64,000 nt of DNA from Bacteroidota bacterium (GCA_023388315.1 JAEWGM010000033.1:31077-95076); one strand, 5' to 3'; counted from the first letter of the stretch, positions 24,823 through 33,123 are shown. The notes: generated by a model from the sequence alone, not told the origin. Numbers and translations: made by a program.

Positions 24823-25233
24823 ATGATTGAGCATCAAGGCGTCATATCAAACATTTCGGGTAATACAATATCCGTCAAAATCTTACAGCAATCGGCTTGC
24901 AGTACCTGCCACGCAAAGGGCGCGTGTATGGCAGCCGACTCCAAAGAAAAAGTGGTGGATGTGGTGGATGGCAGCGGACGCTACAAAATAAACGACTTGG
25001 TAACCATAGAAGGAAAAGAATCCATGGGTTACAAAGCGGTTCTATGGGCATTCGTCATTCCCTTATTCATCATCATACTGATGCTTATTGTTACTACCTC
25101 CGTATGGAATTTCGCGGAAACACAAGCCGCTCTATCTTCCATCATCGCCTTGGCTCCCTATTACGCACTCTTGTATGTGTTGCGGAATAAAATGGCAAAA
25201 ACTTTTAAATTCACTATCAAAACCAACCATTGA
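24823..25233 (+). CDS. rseC: SoxR-reducing system protein RseC-like
   Basis: 136 residues from the ATG at 24823 (MIEHQGVISNISGN). The N-terminal domain carries CSTCHAKGAC, four Cys in the pattern typical of RseC/RsxC-associated proteins. Two membrane helices follow (about 83-104 and 110-130). The family is encoded beside rnf/rsx genes and is thought to help reduction of an iron-sulfur target or assembly of the complex. Here it is the first gene of the rnf cluster, 4 bp before rnfB, which fits the usual Bacteroidota order. Confidence 0.88.
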   Translation: MIEHQGVISNISGNTISVKILQQSACSTCHAKGACMAADSKEKVVDVVDGSGRYKINDLVTIEGKESMGYKAVLWAFVIPLFIIILMLIVTTSVWNFAETQAALSSIIALAPYYALLYVLRNKMAKTFKFTIKTNH

Positions 25234-25237
25234 TATT

Positions 25238-26107
25238 ATGAGTATTTTACTTTCTGCCGTTGCTACTTTAAGCGCCATTGGCGCCGGAAGTGCAGCCATT
25301 CTATATTTTGTGGGCCGAAAATTCCACGTGGAAGAAGACCCGCGCATTGCCGAAGTAAACGAAGCCTTGCCTGCCGCCAACTGCGGTGGATGTGGATTCC
25401 CCGGCTGTGCGGCGTTTGCCGCCGCTACGGTTGCTGCCGAAAACCTCGATGACTTGTTTTGCCCCGTGGGCGGACAAGAAACGATGAACCGAGTAGCCGA
25501 AATTTTAGGTAAAACTGCCGCCAACGCGGCAAAAAAAATAGCCGTGGTGCGCTGTAACGGCACGTGCGAGCACCGTCCCCGCCTGAACATTTACGATGGC
25601 GCCGGCAGTTGCGCCATAGCCGCCTCATTATATGGTGGTGACACGGGCTGCTCGTATGGTTGCTACGGATTGGGTGACTGCGTTGACTCCTGCACGTTCG
25701 ACGCCATTCACATGAACCCCGAAACCATGCTCCCGGAAGTAGTGGAAGACAAGTGCACGGCGTGTGGCGCCTGCGTAAAAGCGTGCCCTAAAGACCTTAT
25801 CGAACTGCGCAAGCAAGGGCCAAAATCGCGCCGCATTTTTGTGAGTTGCATGAACAAAGACAAAGGCGCCGTAGCCAGAAAAGCGTGCTCCGTGGCTTGC
25901 ATCGGATGCTCCAAATGCGTGCAGGCCTGTCCGTTTGAAGCCATCACACTGGAAAACAACTTAGCTTATATCATAGACGACAAATGCAGGCTTTGCAGAA
26001 AATGCGTGCCTGTGTGCCCAACCAATGCCATTTGGGAACTCAATTTCCCACCAAAAAAAGAAACACCTCCCGCCCCCAAAGGCGAAGAAGTGGTAACGAA
26101 CGCATAA
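25238..26107 (+). CDS. rnfB: Rnf electron transport complex subunit B
   Basis: 289 residues from the ATG at 25238 (MSILLSAVATLSAIGAG); an earlier in-frame start would run inside rseC. An N-terminal membrane anchor (about 1-25) is followed by the Fe-S domain ANCGGCGFPGCAAFA and then several ferredoxin-type CxxCxxCxxxCP clusters (CTACGACVKACP, CIGCSKCVQACP, CRLCRKCVPVCP). RnfB is thought to accept electrons from reduced ferredoxin and pass them into the membrane complex. RnfC follows after 57 bp. Confidence 0.96.
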   Translation: MSILLSAVATLSAIGAGSAAILYFVGRKFHVEEDPRIAEVNEALPAANCGGCGFPGCAAFAAATVAAENLDDLFCPVGGQETMNRVAEILGKTAANAAKKIAVVRCNGTCEHRPRLNIYDGAGSCAIAASLYGGDTGCSYGCYGLGDCVDSCTFDAIHMNPETMLPEVVEDKCTACGACVKACPKDLIELRKQGPKSRRIFVSCMNKDKGAVARKACSVACIGCSKCVQACPFEAITLENNLAYIIDDKCRLCRKCVPVCPTNAIWELNFPPKKETPPAPKGEEVVTNA

Positions 26108-26164
26108 GGCATTGCTGTTCTAAATCCAATACACATCCTTATTATTTAAGTAGGAAAACAATAT

Positions 26165-27499
26165 ATGATGTTAAAAACATTTCGAATTGGCGGAATCCAT
26201 CCGAAAGAGCATAAACTCTCGGCGGGAAAAGCAATACAACCCATTGCCATTCCCGCGCAGGTGGTTATTCCGTTGGCTCAACACATTGGCGCTCCCTGCC
26301 AACCCGTGGTAAAAAAAGGCGATACGGTAAAAGCGGGCACACTCATCGGTAAAACCGTGGGATATGTGTCGGCAAACATTCATTCATCCGTTTCGGGTAC
26401 CGTGCTTAAAATTGATAAAACGATGGATGCCAGTGGCTACCGTCGTGACGCTGTGTTCATTAAAGTAGAGGGCGATGAGTGGGAACCCACCATCGACCGC
26501 AGCGAAACGCTGGTAAAAGAATGCACGCTCTCGCCGAAAGAGATTATCGATAAAATAGCGGCGGCAGGCATCGTGGGAATGGGTGGTGCCACCTTCCCAT
26601 CGCACGTAAAACTCACGCCCCCTCCCGGCACAAAAGCCGAAATACTGATTATCAACGCAGTGGAATGCGAACCGTATCTCACATCGGACCACGCGCTGAT
26701 GCTCGAAAAAACCGAAGAAATTCTTGTGGGTATTTCCATTTTAATGAAAGCCGTGAATGTAAACAAAGCGGTTATCGGCATAGAAAACAACAAGAAAGAC
26801 GCTATTGATAAATTCTCGCAAGCGGCAAAAGCATACTCCGGCATTGAAGTGCAAGCGCTGAAAGTGCAGTATCCTCAAGGCGGTGAAAAACAACTCATCG
26901 ATGCCGTTATCGGGCGTCAGGTGGCAAGCGGAGCGCTGCCCATCTCAGTGGGTGCCATCGTGCAAAATGTGGGTACAACTTTTGCCGTGTATGAAGCCAT
27001 ACAAAAAAACAAACCCTTGTTTGAACGCGTAGTAACGGTTACCGGAAAAGACGTGAAAAATCCGTGCAACGTGCTTTCGCGCATCGGCATTCCCCTAAAC
27101 GATCTTATTGAGTTTGCCGGCGGCGTGCCCGAAACCACAGGGAAAATTGTGAGCGGCGGTCCCATGATGGGAAAAGCCATTGCCAGCACCGACATACCGG
27201 TTACCAAAGGCACATCGGGCATATTGCTTATCCCCACATTAGAGTCCAAGCGTAACAGGATGAAAGATTGCATCCGCTGCGGCAAGTGCGTAAATGTTTG
27301 TCCAATGGGCCTGAACCCCACATTTTTAATGAACCTTACCGAATACGAAGTCTGGGACAGGGCCGAAAAAGGACGCATAACAGATTGCATTGAATGTGGC
27401 TCTTGCTCTTACACGTGCCCGGCCGACCGCCCCCTACTCGATTATATTCGTTTGGGGAAAGGAAAAGTAATGGCCATTGTGAGGGCGAGGAAGGGATAA
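26165..27499 (+). CDS. rnfC: Rnf electron transport complex subunit C
   Basis: 444 residues, with two ATGs in a row at the start (26165, 26168). An N-terminal barrel-sandwich segment is followed by an NADH/FMN-binding domain (GIVGMGGATFPSHVKL, then INAVECEPYLTSDH) and two 4Fe-4S clusters starting at Cys369 (CIRCGKCVNVCP) and Cys408 (CIECGSCSYTCP). RnfC is the peripheral subunit that exchanges electrons with NAD. The usual downstream partner rnfD is displaced by about 1 kb of repeats, a gene remnant and a toxin-antitoxin pair. Confidence 0.96.
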   Translation: MMLKTFRIGGIHPKEHKLSAGKAIQPIAIPAQVVIPLAQHIGAPCQPVVKKGDTVKAGTLIGKTVGYVSANIHSSVSGTVLKIDKTMDASGYRRDAVFIKVEGDEWEPTIDRSETLVKECTLSPKEIIDKIAAAGIVGMGGATFPSHVKLTPPPGTKAEILIINAVECEPYLTSDHALMLEKTEEILVGISILMKAVNVNKAVIGIENNKKDAIDKFSQAAKAYSGIEVQALKVQYPQGGEKQLIDAVIGRQVASGALPISVGAIVQNVGTTFAVYEAIQKNKPLFERVVTVTGKDVKNPCNVLSRIGIPLNDLIEFAGGVPETTGKIVSGGPMMGKAIASTDIPVTKGTSGILLIPTLESKRNRMKDCIRCGKCVNVCPMGLNPTFLMNLTEYEVWDRAEKGRITDCIECGSCSYTCPADRPLLDYIRLGKGKVMAIVRARKG

Positions 27500-27501
27500 G
27501 G

Positions 27502-27560
27502 GCGTTGAGCATTGAGCGGTGGGCACTGGGCGTTGAACATTGAGCGGTGGGCGCGTTGAG
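27502..27560. repeat. Period-7 array, left arm beside the four-helix-bundle remnant
   Basis: Seven heptamers in strict phase (27502-27550), of type GCGTTGA, GCATTGA and GCGGTGG, with GCACTGG inside. The run continues as GCGCGTTGAG. Rotated, the consensus is NNTGRGC. It begins two bases after the rnfC stop. The inverted counterpart is at 27811-27845. Confidence 0.7.
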
Positions 27561-27582
27561 ATAACCCGTAATACTACAATTT

Positions 27583-27773
27583 ATGAGAGTAGATGTTTTT
27601 CGATTTGAAAATCTGGAGATTTGGAAAGATGCGATTGCCGTCTCAATAAAATTGTTGAATATTACATCTTGCACATTAAAGGACTTTTAAAAAACGAAGA
27701 AAAAGAAAAAATATATGAAGAGTTGATGGTTCTCAATAAAAGAATCGCAACATTTCGCAAAACACTATTGTAA
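27583..27773 (+). pseudogene. Remnant of a four-helix-bundle (23S rRNA IVS-like) protein gene
   Basis: An ATG at 27583 opens a 35-codon frame whose start (FRFENLEIWKDAIAVSIKLL) looks like helix 1 of the four-helix-bundle family. It stops at 27688-27690. In another frame, shortly after, a stretch ending at the TAA of 27771-27773 (KNEEKEKIYEELMVLNKRIA) resembles the last helix of the same family. The middle helices, some 60-70 residues, are missing, so the gene has an internal deletion and a frame change. Such genes occur in rRNA intervening sequences and scattered in Bacteroidota genomes; their role is poorly known. Confidence 0.55.
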
Positions 27774-27810
27774 AATAAAAGAAAAGCAAAAGAAAATCGG
27801 CTAAGGCACT

Positions 27811-27845
27811 GCCCTACGCCCTTTGCCCTTTGCTCTACGCATTTT
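27811..27845. repeat. Period-7 array, right (inverted) arm beside the four-helix-bundle remnant
   Basis: Units GCCCTAC, GCCCTTT (twice) and GCTCTAC follow in strict phase, then GCATTTT. Its reverse complement has consensus NNNGRGC, close to the NNTGRGC of the arm at 27502-27560. The two arms thus flank the decayed gene in opposite orientation. Confidence 0.65.
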
Positions 27846-27865
27846 ATGGAAAAAGCAAACAGAAA

Positions 27866-28165
27866 ATGTTAACAAAAGAAGATATCATATCCACCATCAA
27901 AATTCATAAGCCCGAATTTACAAAACTTGGGGTGAAAGATATCGGATTATTCGGTTCTTTTGCTAGAACTCAACAATCTGGCCAAAGTGATATTGATATT
28001 TTGATTGATTTCATAGACCCTTCGAAAGAAAATTTCGACAACTTCATGGCTGTTTGCGATATGTTTGAGCATATTTTCAAAAACATAAAAATAGACATCG
28101 TCACCAAAAACGGATTAAGCCCGCACATCGGGCCCCAAATATTAAAAGAAACCCTTTTTGTATGA
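27866..28165 (+). CDS. MntA-type nucleotidyltransferase antitoxin
   Basis: 99 residues from the ATG at 27866 (MLTKEDIIST); the TTG-initiated upstream extension overlaps the repeat arm and is unlikely. The minimal nucleotidyltransferase motif is exact: Gly30-Ser31, ten residues, Asp42-x-Asp44 (GSFART...SDIDILID), with a third Asp in the IKIDIVT strand. In characterised MntA-HepT pairs the enzyme AMPylates a Tyr of the toxin and neutralises it. Its stop overlaps the HepT start by 4 bp. Confidence 0.88.
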   Translation: MLTKEDIISTIKIHKPEFTKLGVKDIGLFGSFARTQQSGQSDIDILIDFIDPSKENFDNFMAVCDMFEHIFKNIKIDIVTKNGLSPHIGPQILKETLFV

Positions 28166-28512
28166 AAAATCCCATTGAATATTTAAAACATATAAACGAT
28201 GAATGCAATTTCATTTTATCGGTTATAACAGAGGATGTTTCGTGGGATGATTTCATTGAAGATGAAGTCTTGAAAAGAGCGGTGGTAAGAAGTTTAGAGA
28301 TTATCGGCGAAGCATCCAAGAAAATAACGGCTGACGTTAAAATTAAATGGAGCACCATCAAGTGGAAAAACATGGCCGGAATGCGCGACCGATTAATTCA
28401 TGATTATATGGGAATAAATTACTTAATTGTTTGGGATGTAGTTAAAAATAAAATCCCGGAATTAAGTCAACAAATAAAAGAAGTTATTCAATTAGAACTA
28501 AAAACTAACTAA
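28162..28512 (+). CDS. HepT-type HEPN ribonuclease toxin
   Basis: 116 residues, all-helical HEPN fold. The Rx4HxY motif is complete at Arg75-Asp-Arg-Leu-Ile-His80-Asp-Tyr82 (MRDRLIHDYMG). In studied systems Arg and His form the RNase site of the dimer and the Tyr is the AMPylation target of MntA. It is coupled to the antitoxin gene before it by a 4-bp overlap. The pair sits between rnfC and rnfD in the same orientation, 42 bp before rnfD, so it is probably transcribed with rnf. Both motifs look active. Confidence 0.88.
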   Translation: MKNPIEYLKHINDECNFILSVITEDVSWDDFIEDEVLKRAVVRSLEIIGEASKKITADVKIKWSTIKWKNMAGMRDRLIHDYMGINYLIVWDVVKNKIPELSQQIKEVIQLELKTN

Positions 28513-28554
28513 TAATTTATAGGGTAAGTTCCCGGATGGGAATTCAATGGCAAT

Positions 28555-29520
28555 ATGAACAGTAAACTCATCGTCTCCCCGTCGCCGCACGTGCACAGCG
28601 GAGACAGTATCGAAAAAAACATGTACGGCGTGCTCATCGCGCTTATTCCGGCGTTTTTGGTGGCCGTATATGTATTCCGGTTAGATGCCGTGATTATTAC
28701 GGCGTTATCCGTGTTATTCTGCATGGGGTTTGAATACCTCATCGCCAAGTACATAATGAAAAAGCAGCCTACGGTTTTCGACGGTTCCGCGATCATCACC
28801 GGCGCGTTGTTGGCTTTTAACGTGCCATCGAATTTGCCGATATGGATTTTGGCATTGGGATGCCTTTTCTCCATTGGCGTGGTAAAAATGGCTTTCGGCG
28901 GACTGGGAAACAACATTTTCAATCCCGCTATAGCGGGACGTATTTTCCTGCTCATTTCGTTTCCCGCGCAAATGACCACATGGCCCGCGCCCAACATCGG
29001 CGCCATTACCGATGCCGTATCCTCGGCCACCGTTTTATCCGATTTAAAATTCAACCCCGACGCGCTGCCCGCCATGGGCAATATGTTCCTCGGGCTGGAA
29101 GGCGGTTCCATTGGTGAAATGAGCGCGTTGGCACTTCTTATCGGCTTGGTTTATCTGCTGATAAAGAAAATCATCACGTGGCATATCCCCATCTCCATTC
29201 TGGTATCGGTTGCTGCTTTCACGGGCATTTTGTACCTCATCAGTCCCGAACCGCAATACAATCCGCTCATCCATCTGTTTTCCGGAGGATTGATGCTGGG
29301 AGCCGTATTTATGGCTACGGACTACGTTACATCGCCTTTAACCAAATCGGGAATGCTCATTTTTGGCGTAGGCATTGGCGTGGTTACCGTTTGCATCAGG
29401 CTGTGGGGCGCGTATCCCGAAGGCGTTTCATTCGCCATTCTGCTTATGAACGCTTTCACGCCGTTAATCAATACATACACAACACCTAAAAGATTTGGGG
29501 AGGTAGTAAAAAATGGCTAA
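28555..29520 (+). CDS. rnfD: Rnf electron transport complex subunit D
   Basis: 321 residues, about nine membrane helices. It starts MNSKLIVSPSPHVHSGDSI. RnfD binds FMN covalently at the Thr of an SGAT motif; here the corresponding sequence is DAVSSATVL, with Thr159 as the probable acceptor and Ser replacing the usual Gly. RnfD forms the ion-conducting membrane core with A and E. Its stop overlaps rnfG by 8 bp. Confidence 0.95.
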   Translation: MNSKLIVSPSPHVHSGDSIEKNMYGVLIALIPAFLVAVYVFRLDAVIITALSVLFCMGFEYLIAKYIMKKQPTVFDGSAIITGALLAFNVPSNLPIWILALGCLFSIGVVKMAFGGLGNNIFNPAIAGRIFLLISFPAQMTTWPAPNIGAITDAVSSATVLSDLKFNPDALPAMGNMFLGLEGGSIGEMSALALLIGLVYLLIKKIITWHIPISILVSVAAFTGILYLISPEPQYNPLIHLFSGGLMLGAVFMATDYVTSPLTKSGMLIFGVGIGVVTVCIRLWGAYPEGVSFAILLMNAFTPLINTYTTPKRFGEVVKNG

Positions 29521-30154
29521 GTTAAAATCCACATTTAAAAATATGTTCCTTTCGCTATTCAGCATCTGCTTGGTGGTGGCTGTTTTATTGGCGCAAGTGA
29601 ACAAGATGACGGCCAAGCCCATTGCCGAGGCGCAAGCGCTGAAATTGGAAAACGCCATAAAAGAAGTGGTTCCTGAGTTCGATAATAATCCGGTGAATGA
29701 AGCCTATAAAATGGCAACAGCAACAGGCGACTCGCTCTTGGTTTACCCTGCAAAAAAAGGAGATGAAGTGGTGGGTTTTGCCGTAAACAGCTATTCCAAC
29801 AACGGATTTAGCGGAAACATTCAGGTGATGGTGGGATTCGATATGCAAGACAAGGTGGTGAATTACGCCGTACTTTCGCACGCCGAAACTCCCGGATTGG
29901 GTTCTAAAATGAACGAGTGGTTTCGCGATAATACCAAGCCCAACCAATCAATTATCGGAAGAAACCTTTCGGAAGGAAACTTGGCCGTTTCCAAAGACGG
30001 CGGACAAATTGATGCCATCACCGCATCTACCATCACATCGCGCGCATTTTTAGAGGCGATAAACAGGGCCTACGCGGTGTACAAAGAAAGCGACACCCAC
30101 TCAGGTGCCACAGAAATAGAATCAATTGAGGAAGGAGGGATAGATAATGAGTAG
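29513..30154 (+). CDS. rnfG: Rnf electron transport complex subunit G
   Basis: 213 residues. One N-terminal membrane helix (about 10-29) and a periplasmic FMN-binding domain. The flavinylation motif normally S/TGAT reads DAITASTITSRA here, making Thr173 the likely FMN acceptor; an ApbE flavin transferase would be needed and is not in this window. It overlaps rnfD and rnfE by 8 bp each, indicating tight coupling. Confidence 0.93.
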   Translation: MAKLKSTFKNMFLSLFSICLVVAVLLAQVNKMTAKPIAEAQALKLENAIKEVVPEFDNNPVNEAYKMATATGDSLLVYPAKKGDEVVGFAVNSYSNNGFSGNIQVMVGFDMQDKVVNYAVLSHAETPGLGSKMNEWFRDNTKPNQSIIGRNLSEGNLAVSKDGGQIDAITASTITSRAFLEAINRAYAVYKESDTHSGATEIESIEEGGIDNE

Positions 30155-30734
30155 GAACTTAAAAATTATTGTGAACGGAATCATCAAGGAGAACCCCATT
30201 TTTGTGCTTCTCTTGGGAATGTGTCCCACTTTGGCCACCACCAGCTCCGCCGTTAATGGAATGAGTATGGGCTTGGCCACGATGTTTGTTCTCATTTGTG
30301 CCAATGTTACCATTTCGCTGTTGAAAAACCTCATTCCCGATATGGTGCGCATTCCGGCATATATTGTAGTGATAGCCACGTTTGTAACCGTTGTTGAGAT
30401 GGTGATGAAAGCCTATGTGCCGGCTTTGGCCGACAGTTTGGGGATTTTCATTCCGCTTATTGTGGTGAACTGTATTGTGTTGGGGCGGGCCGAAGCGTTT
30501 GCCTCTAAAAACAAGGTTTTTGCTTCATCGTTGGATGGGTTAGGCATCGGTTTGGGATTTACGTTGGCGCTCACTTTGTTGGGTGCTGTGCGCGAGTTGT
30601 TGGGGACGGGCAAAATCTTCTCCGTTACCATCTATCCCGAACAATTCGGGTCATTGCTATTCGTGTTAGCGCCGGGCGCTTTTATCGCGTTGGGGCTTTT
30701 AATTGCCGTGTTTAATCAATTACAAAGAAAATAA
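30147..30734 (+). CDS. rnfE: Rnf electron transport complex subunit E
   Basis: 195 residues, six membrane helices, starting MSRNLKIIVNGIIKENPIF. The conserved half-helix GMCPTLATTSSAVNG near the N-terminus and NCIVLGRAEAFA in the middle carry the Cys residues that hold the membrane Fe-S centre shared with RnfA (NqrD/E family). It overlaps rnfG by 8 bp. The gap to rnfA (115 bp) is filled by a heptamer array. Confidence 0.95.
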   Translation: MSRNLKIIVNGIIKENPIFVLLLGMCPTLATTSSAVNGMSMGLATMFVLICANVTISLLKNLIPDMVRIPAYIVVIATFVTVVEMVMKAYVPALADSLGIFIPLIVVNCIVLGRAEAFASKNKVFASSLDGLGIGLGFTLALTLLGAVRELLGTGKIFSVTIYPEQFGSLLFVLAPGAFIALGLLIAVFNQLQRK

Positions 30735-30737
30735 AAC

Positions 30738-30842
30738 GGGTTGCGGGTTACGAGTTGCGAGTTACGGGTTGCGTACTCTAAACTACAAACTGCAAACTCT
30801 GAACTCTGAACTCAAAACTTTAAACTCTGAATCCAGAACTTA
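30738..30842. repeat. Fifteen-unit period-7 array with orientation switch, rnfE-rnfA gap
   Basis: Fifteen heptamers run without a single phase slip. Units 1-5 are of type GGGTTGC or GAGTTAC; units 7-15 are of type AAACTCT or GAACTCT. GAGTT in the first part is the reverse complement of AACTC in the second, so the RNA could fold into a long imperfect hairpin just before rnfA. One more 7-bp step (30843-30849) brings the phase exactly to the ATG at 30850. Confidence 0.75.
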
Positions 30843-30849
30843 AAAGAAT

Positions 30850-31434
30850 ATGGAATACATTGGAATTATTATAGTTGCCATTTTTGTAAACAACATTGTT
30901 TACTCTCAATTTTTAGGAATTTGTCCGTTCTTGGGCGTTTCCAAAAAAGTGGATACCGCCATCGGGATGGGGCTTGCCGTTACTTTTGTACTCACCATTG
31001 CCACCATTGTTACTTTTCTTATTCAAAAAGGCGTGCTTGAGCCCTTCGGGTTGGGATATTTGCAAACCATTTCGTTTATTTTGGTCATCGCCTCTTTGGT
31101 GCAAATGGTTGAAATTATTTTGAAAAAAGTATCTCCCGCGTTGTATCAAGCTTTGGGTGTTTTCCTGCCACTCATTACCACCAACTGTGCCATTCTGGGG
31201 GTAGCCATTTTGGTGATTCAAAAAGACTATAACCTGTTGCAATCGGTAGTTTTTGCCATTGCCACATCCATTGGTTTCAGCTTGGCTCTGATTATTTTTT
31301 CGGGCGTACGCGAACAGCTTTCGCTTACTAAAGTGCCCAAAGCGATGCAGGGAATTCCCATCGCTCTTATCACTGCAGGAATCATCGCGATGGCATTTAT
31401 GGGTTTTTCAGGAATCGATGGAGCCTTCAAGTAA
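30850..31434 (+). CDS. rnfA: Rnf electron transport complex subunit A
   Basis: 194 residues, six membrane helices, close to the usual 190-193. It starts MEYIGIIIVAIFVNNIVYSQF and carries GICPFLGVSKK and TTNCAILGVAI, whose Cys residues coordinate the intramembrane 2Fe-2S with RnfE. Last gene of the rnf operon; a terminator follows at 31455-31490. Confidence 0.95.
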   Translation: MEYIGIIIVAIFVNNIVYSQFLGICPFLGVSKKVDTAIGMGLAVTFVLTIATIVTFLIQKGVLEPFGLGYLQTISFILVIASLVQMVEIILKKVSPALYQALGVFLPLITTNCAILGVAILVIQKDYNLLQSVVFAIATSIGFSLALIIFSGVREQLSLTKVPKAMQGIPIALITAGIIAMAFMGFSGIDGAFK

Positions 31435-31454
31435 CACACATAGAATCAATAGAC

Positions 31455-31490
31455 AAAACGCCCGTTTTTTACAAACCGTGGCGTTTTTTT
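31455..31490 (+). terminator. Intrinsic terminator of the rnf operon
   Basis: An 8-bp stem (31455-31462 with 31480-31487, AAAACGCC/GGCGTTTT) encloses a 17-nt loop; the right arm runs into seven T. It lies 21 bp after the rnfA stop. The remaining leader to 31608 shows no clear promoter. Confidence 0.65.
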
Positions 31491-31608
31491 ATGCATGTAA
31501 TTGTGGAACATCGTTTTTATCCGAAATAAGCCGCAAGACGTTAAACCAAACCACGTGTTAGTTGTCTTAATGATAAAGAAAATTAATAACTCTCTAAAAA
31601 TTACGAAT

Positions 31609-33036
31609 ATGAAAGCTTTAAGAAACACCCTAATTCTCGCGTTTGTTGCAATGATTGCATCATCTTGCATGTCTTTACAAGGCGGGGCGTATTCTCAAGG
31701 AAATTATGGTTATGATAGAGATTATGGTTATTACGATGACGATGATCGGTATTATGACGATGGTTACAACCAAAGGGGAATAAGCTTCCAAACGTTTTAT
31801 AATGAATTGCGTCCTCACGGAAGATGGATACAAGACCGCAATTACGGACACGTATGGGTTCCCAGTGTAGGCAGAAACTTTCATCCTTACAGCACCAATG
31901 GCTATTGGGTGATGACCGATTACGGAAACACATGGGTATCTAACTACTCTTGGGGTTGGGCGCCGTTCCACTACGGAAGATGGTTCTACGACGACTTCTA
32001 CGGTTGGGCGTGGGTTCCAGGTTACGAGTGGGCACCGGCTTGGGTAAGCTGGAGAAGCGGTGGCGGATACTATGGATGGGCACCTTTAGGCCCTCGCATG
32101 GGAATCAGCATCAACATTCACTTGCCGAACTCTTACTGGGTATTTTTACCTAACAGATATATGTATCATCGCAATATGCATAGATACTACAACCGTTACA
32201 GCCCCAGCATCTACAACCGTACCACTATTGTAAACAATACGTACATATATAACGATAACCGCTATTACAGTGGCCCCAGTGCACAAGATTATGAGCGCGA
32301 AACCGGCAGGCGGGCAACCGTTCGCAGGCTCGAAAGCTCGGGCAATCGTTCGGGAAGGGGAACTCAAGTTAGCGACAGAGCGGTAAGCGTGTATCGTCCT
32401 GAAGTATCAAGGGACAGAAACGCGGCAACCAGATCGGTTAACAGAGAAGCCTCAGCCACACGAAGGGCCACCACAAGCGAAAGAGCCGTTAGCAACACGC
32501 GCTCATCCAGCACCAGAAGCGTTAGTGGTACCACCGGCACTCGCTCATCTTCTGCAACTAACCGCAATAGCTCCGTACAACCAAGCCGGCAGAGTACAAA
32601 CTCCAGAGCCGGCACGGTAAACCAATCAACACGGAGCACGCAGCCAAGCAGAAGCACAATTGAGCAACCGCGCAACACGAGCACCAGTCGTTCTTCAAGC
32701 GTGAACACGCCAACAAGAACAACCACGAACTCAAGCCGTTCCTCAAGTGTGAGCACGCCAAGAACAAGCACAAACCGCAATGCTACAGTTAGGCAGCAAA
32801 GCCAGCCTAGCAGCAGCTCACGAAGCACAACGGTGACGCCACGTACTTCAACGAGCAGAAGCTCAAGCAGCCCCTCCGCCGTAAGGTCTCAAAGCTCAAC
32901 GAGCAGAAGCTCCGGTAATGCCACGGTAAGATCATCACAAAGTTCTTCAAGCAGAAGTAGCGCTTCCGCTTCCAGAAGCAGCAATGAAAATAGCCGCTCA
33001 ACATCAGGCAGGACATCAACCTCTTCCAGAGGCAGA
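31609..33036 (+). CDS. DUF6600-like lipoprotein with Ser/Thr/Arg-rich tail
   Basis: 475 codons from the ATG at 31609 (MKALRNTLILAFVAMIASSC), stop at 33037-33039. The lipobox ends at Cys20, so the protein is probably anchored in the envelope. After a Tyr/Asp/Gly-rich linker comes a region with repeated W-x-P/W-x-W blocks (GRWIQDRNYGHVWVPSVG, YGWAWVPGYEWAPAWVSWR, YYGWAPLGP), the pattern of DUF6600 proteins. From about residue 230 the chain is Ser, Thr, Arg and Asn only with few others, probably disordered. An upstream TTG-type start would add residues without a signal and is rejected. Function unknown. Confidence 0.8.
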
Positions 33037-33061
33037 TAACTAAGTCAATGTGTGTAAATGC

Positions 33062-33092
33062 AAAGGCCGCCCAATTTCGGGCGGCCTTTTCT
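33062..33092. terminator. Bidirectional intrinsic terminator
   Basis: An 11-bp perfect stem (33062-33072 with 33079-33089, AAAGGCCGCCC/GGGCGGCCTTT) with a 6-nt loop lies between the convergent DUF6600-like gene and rny. Both arms end in T runs on their strand, the plus side being stronger. Confidence 0.85.
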
Positions 33093-33123
33093 ATGTGTGT
33101 CTAATATATAGAAGTCTAACAAT

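Noticed and set aside
27502..27845. Possible CRISPR array
   Set aside because: Units are 7 bp, contiguous and without spacers; no cas gene nearby.
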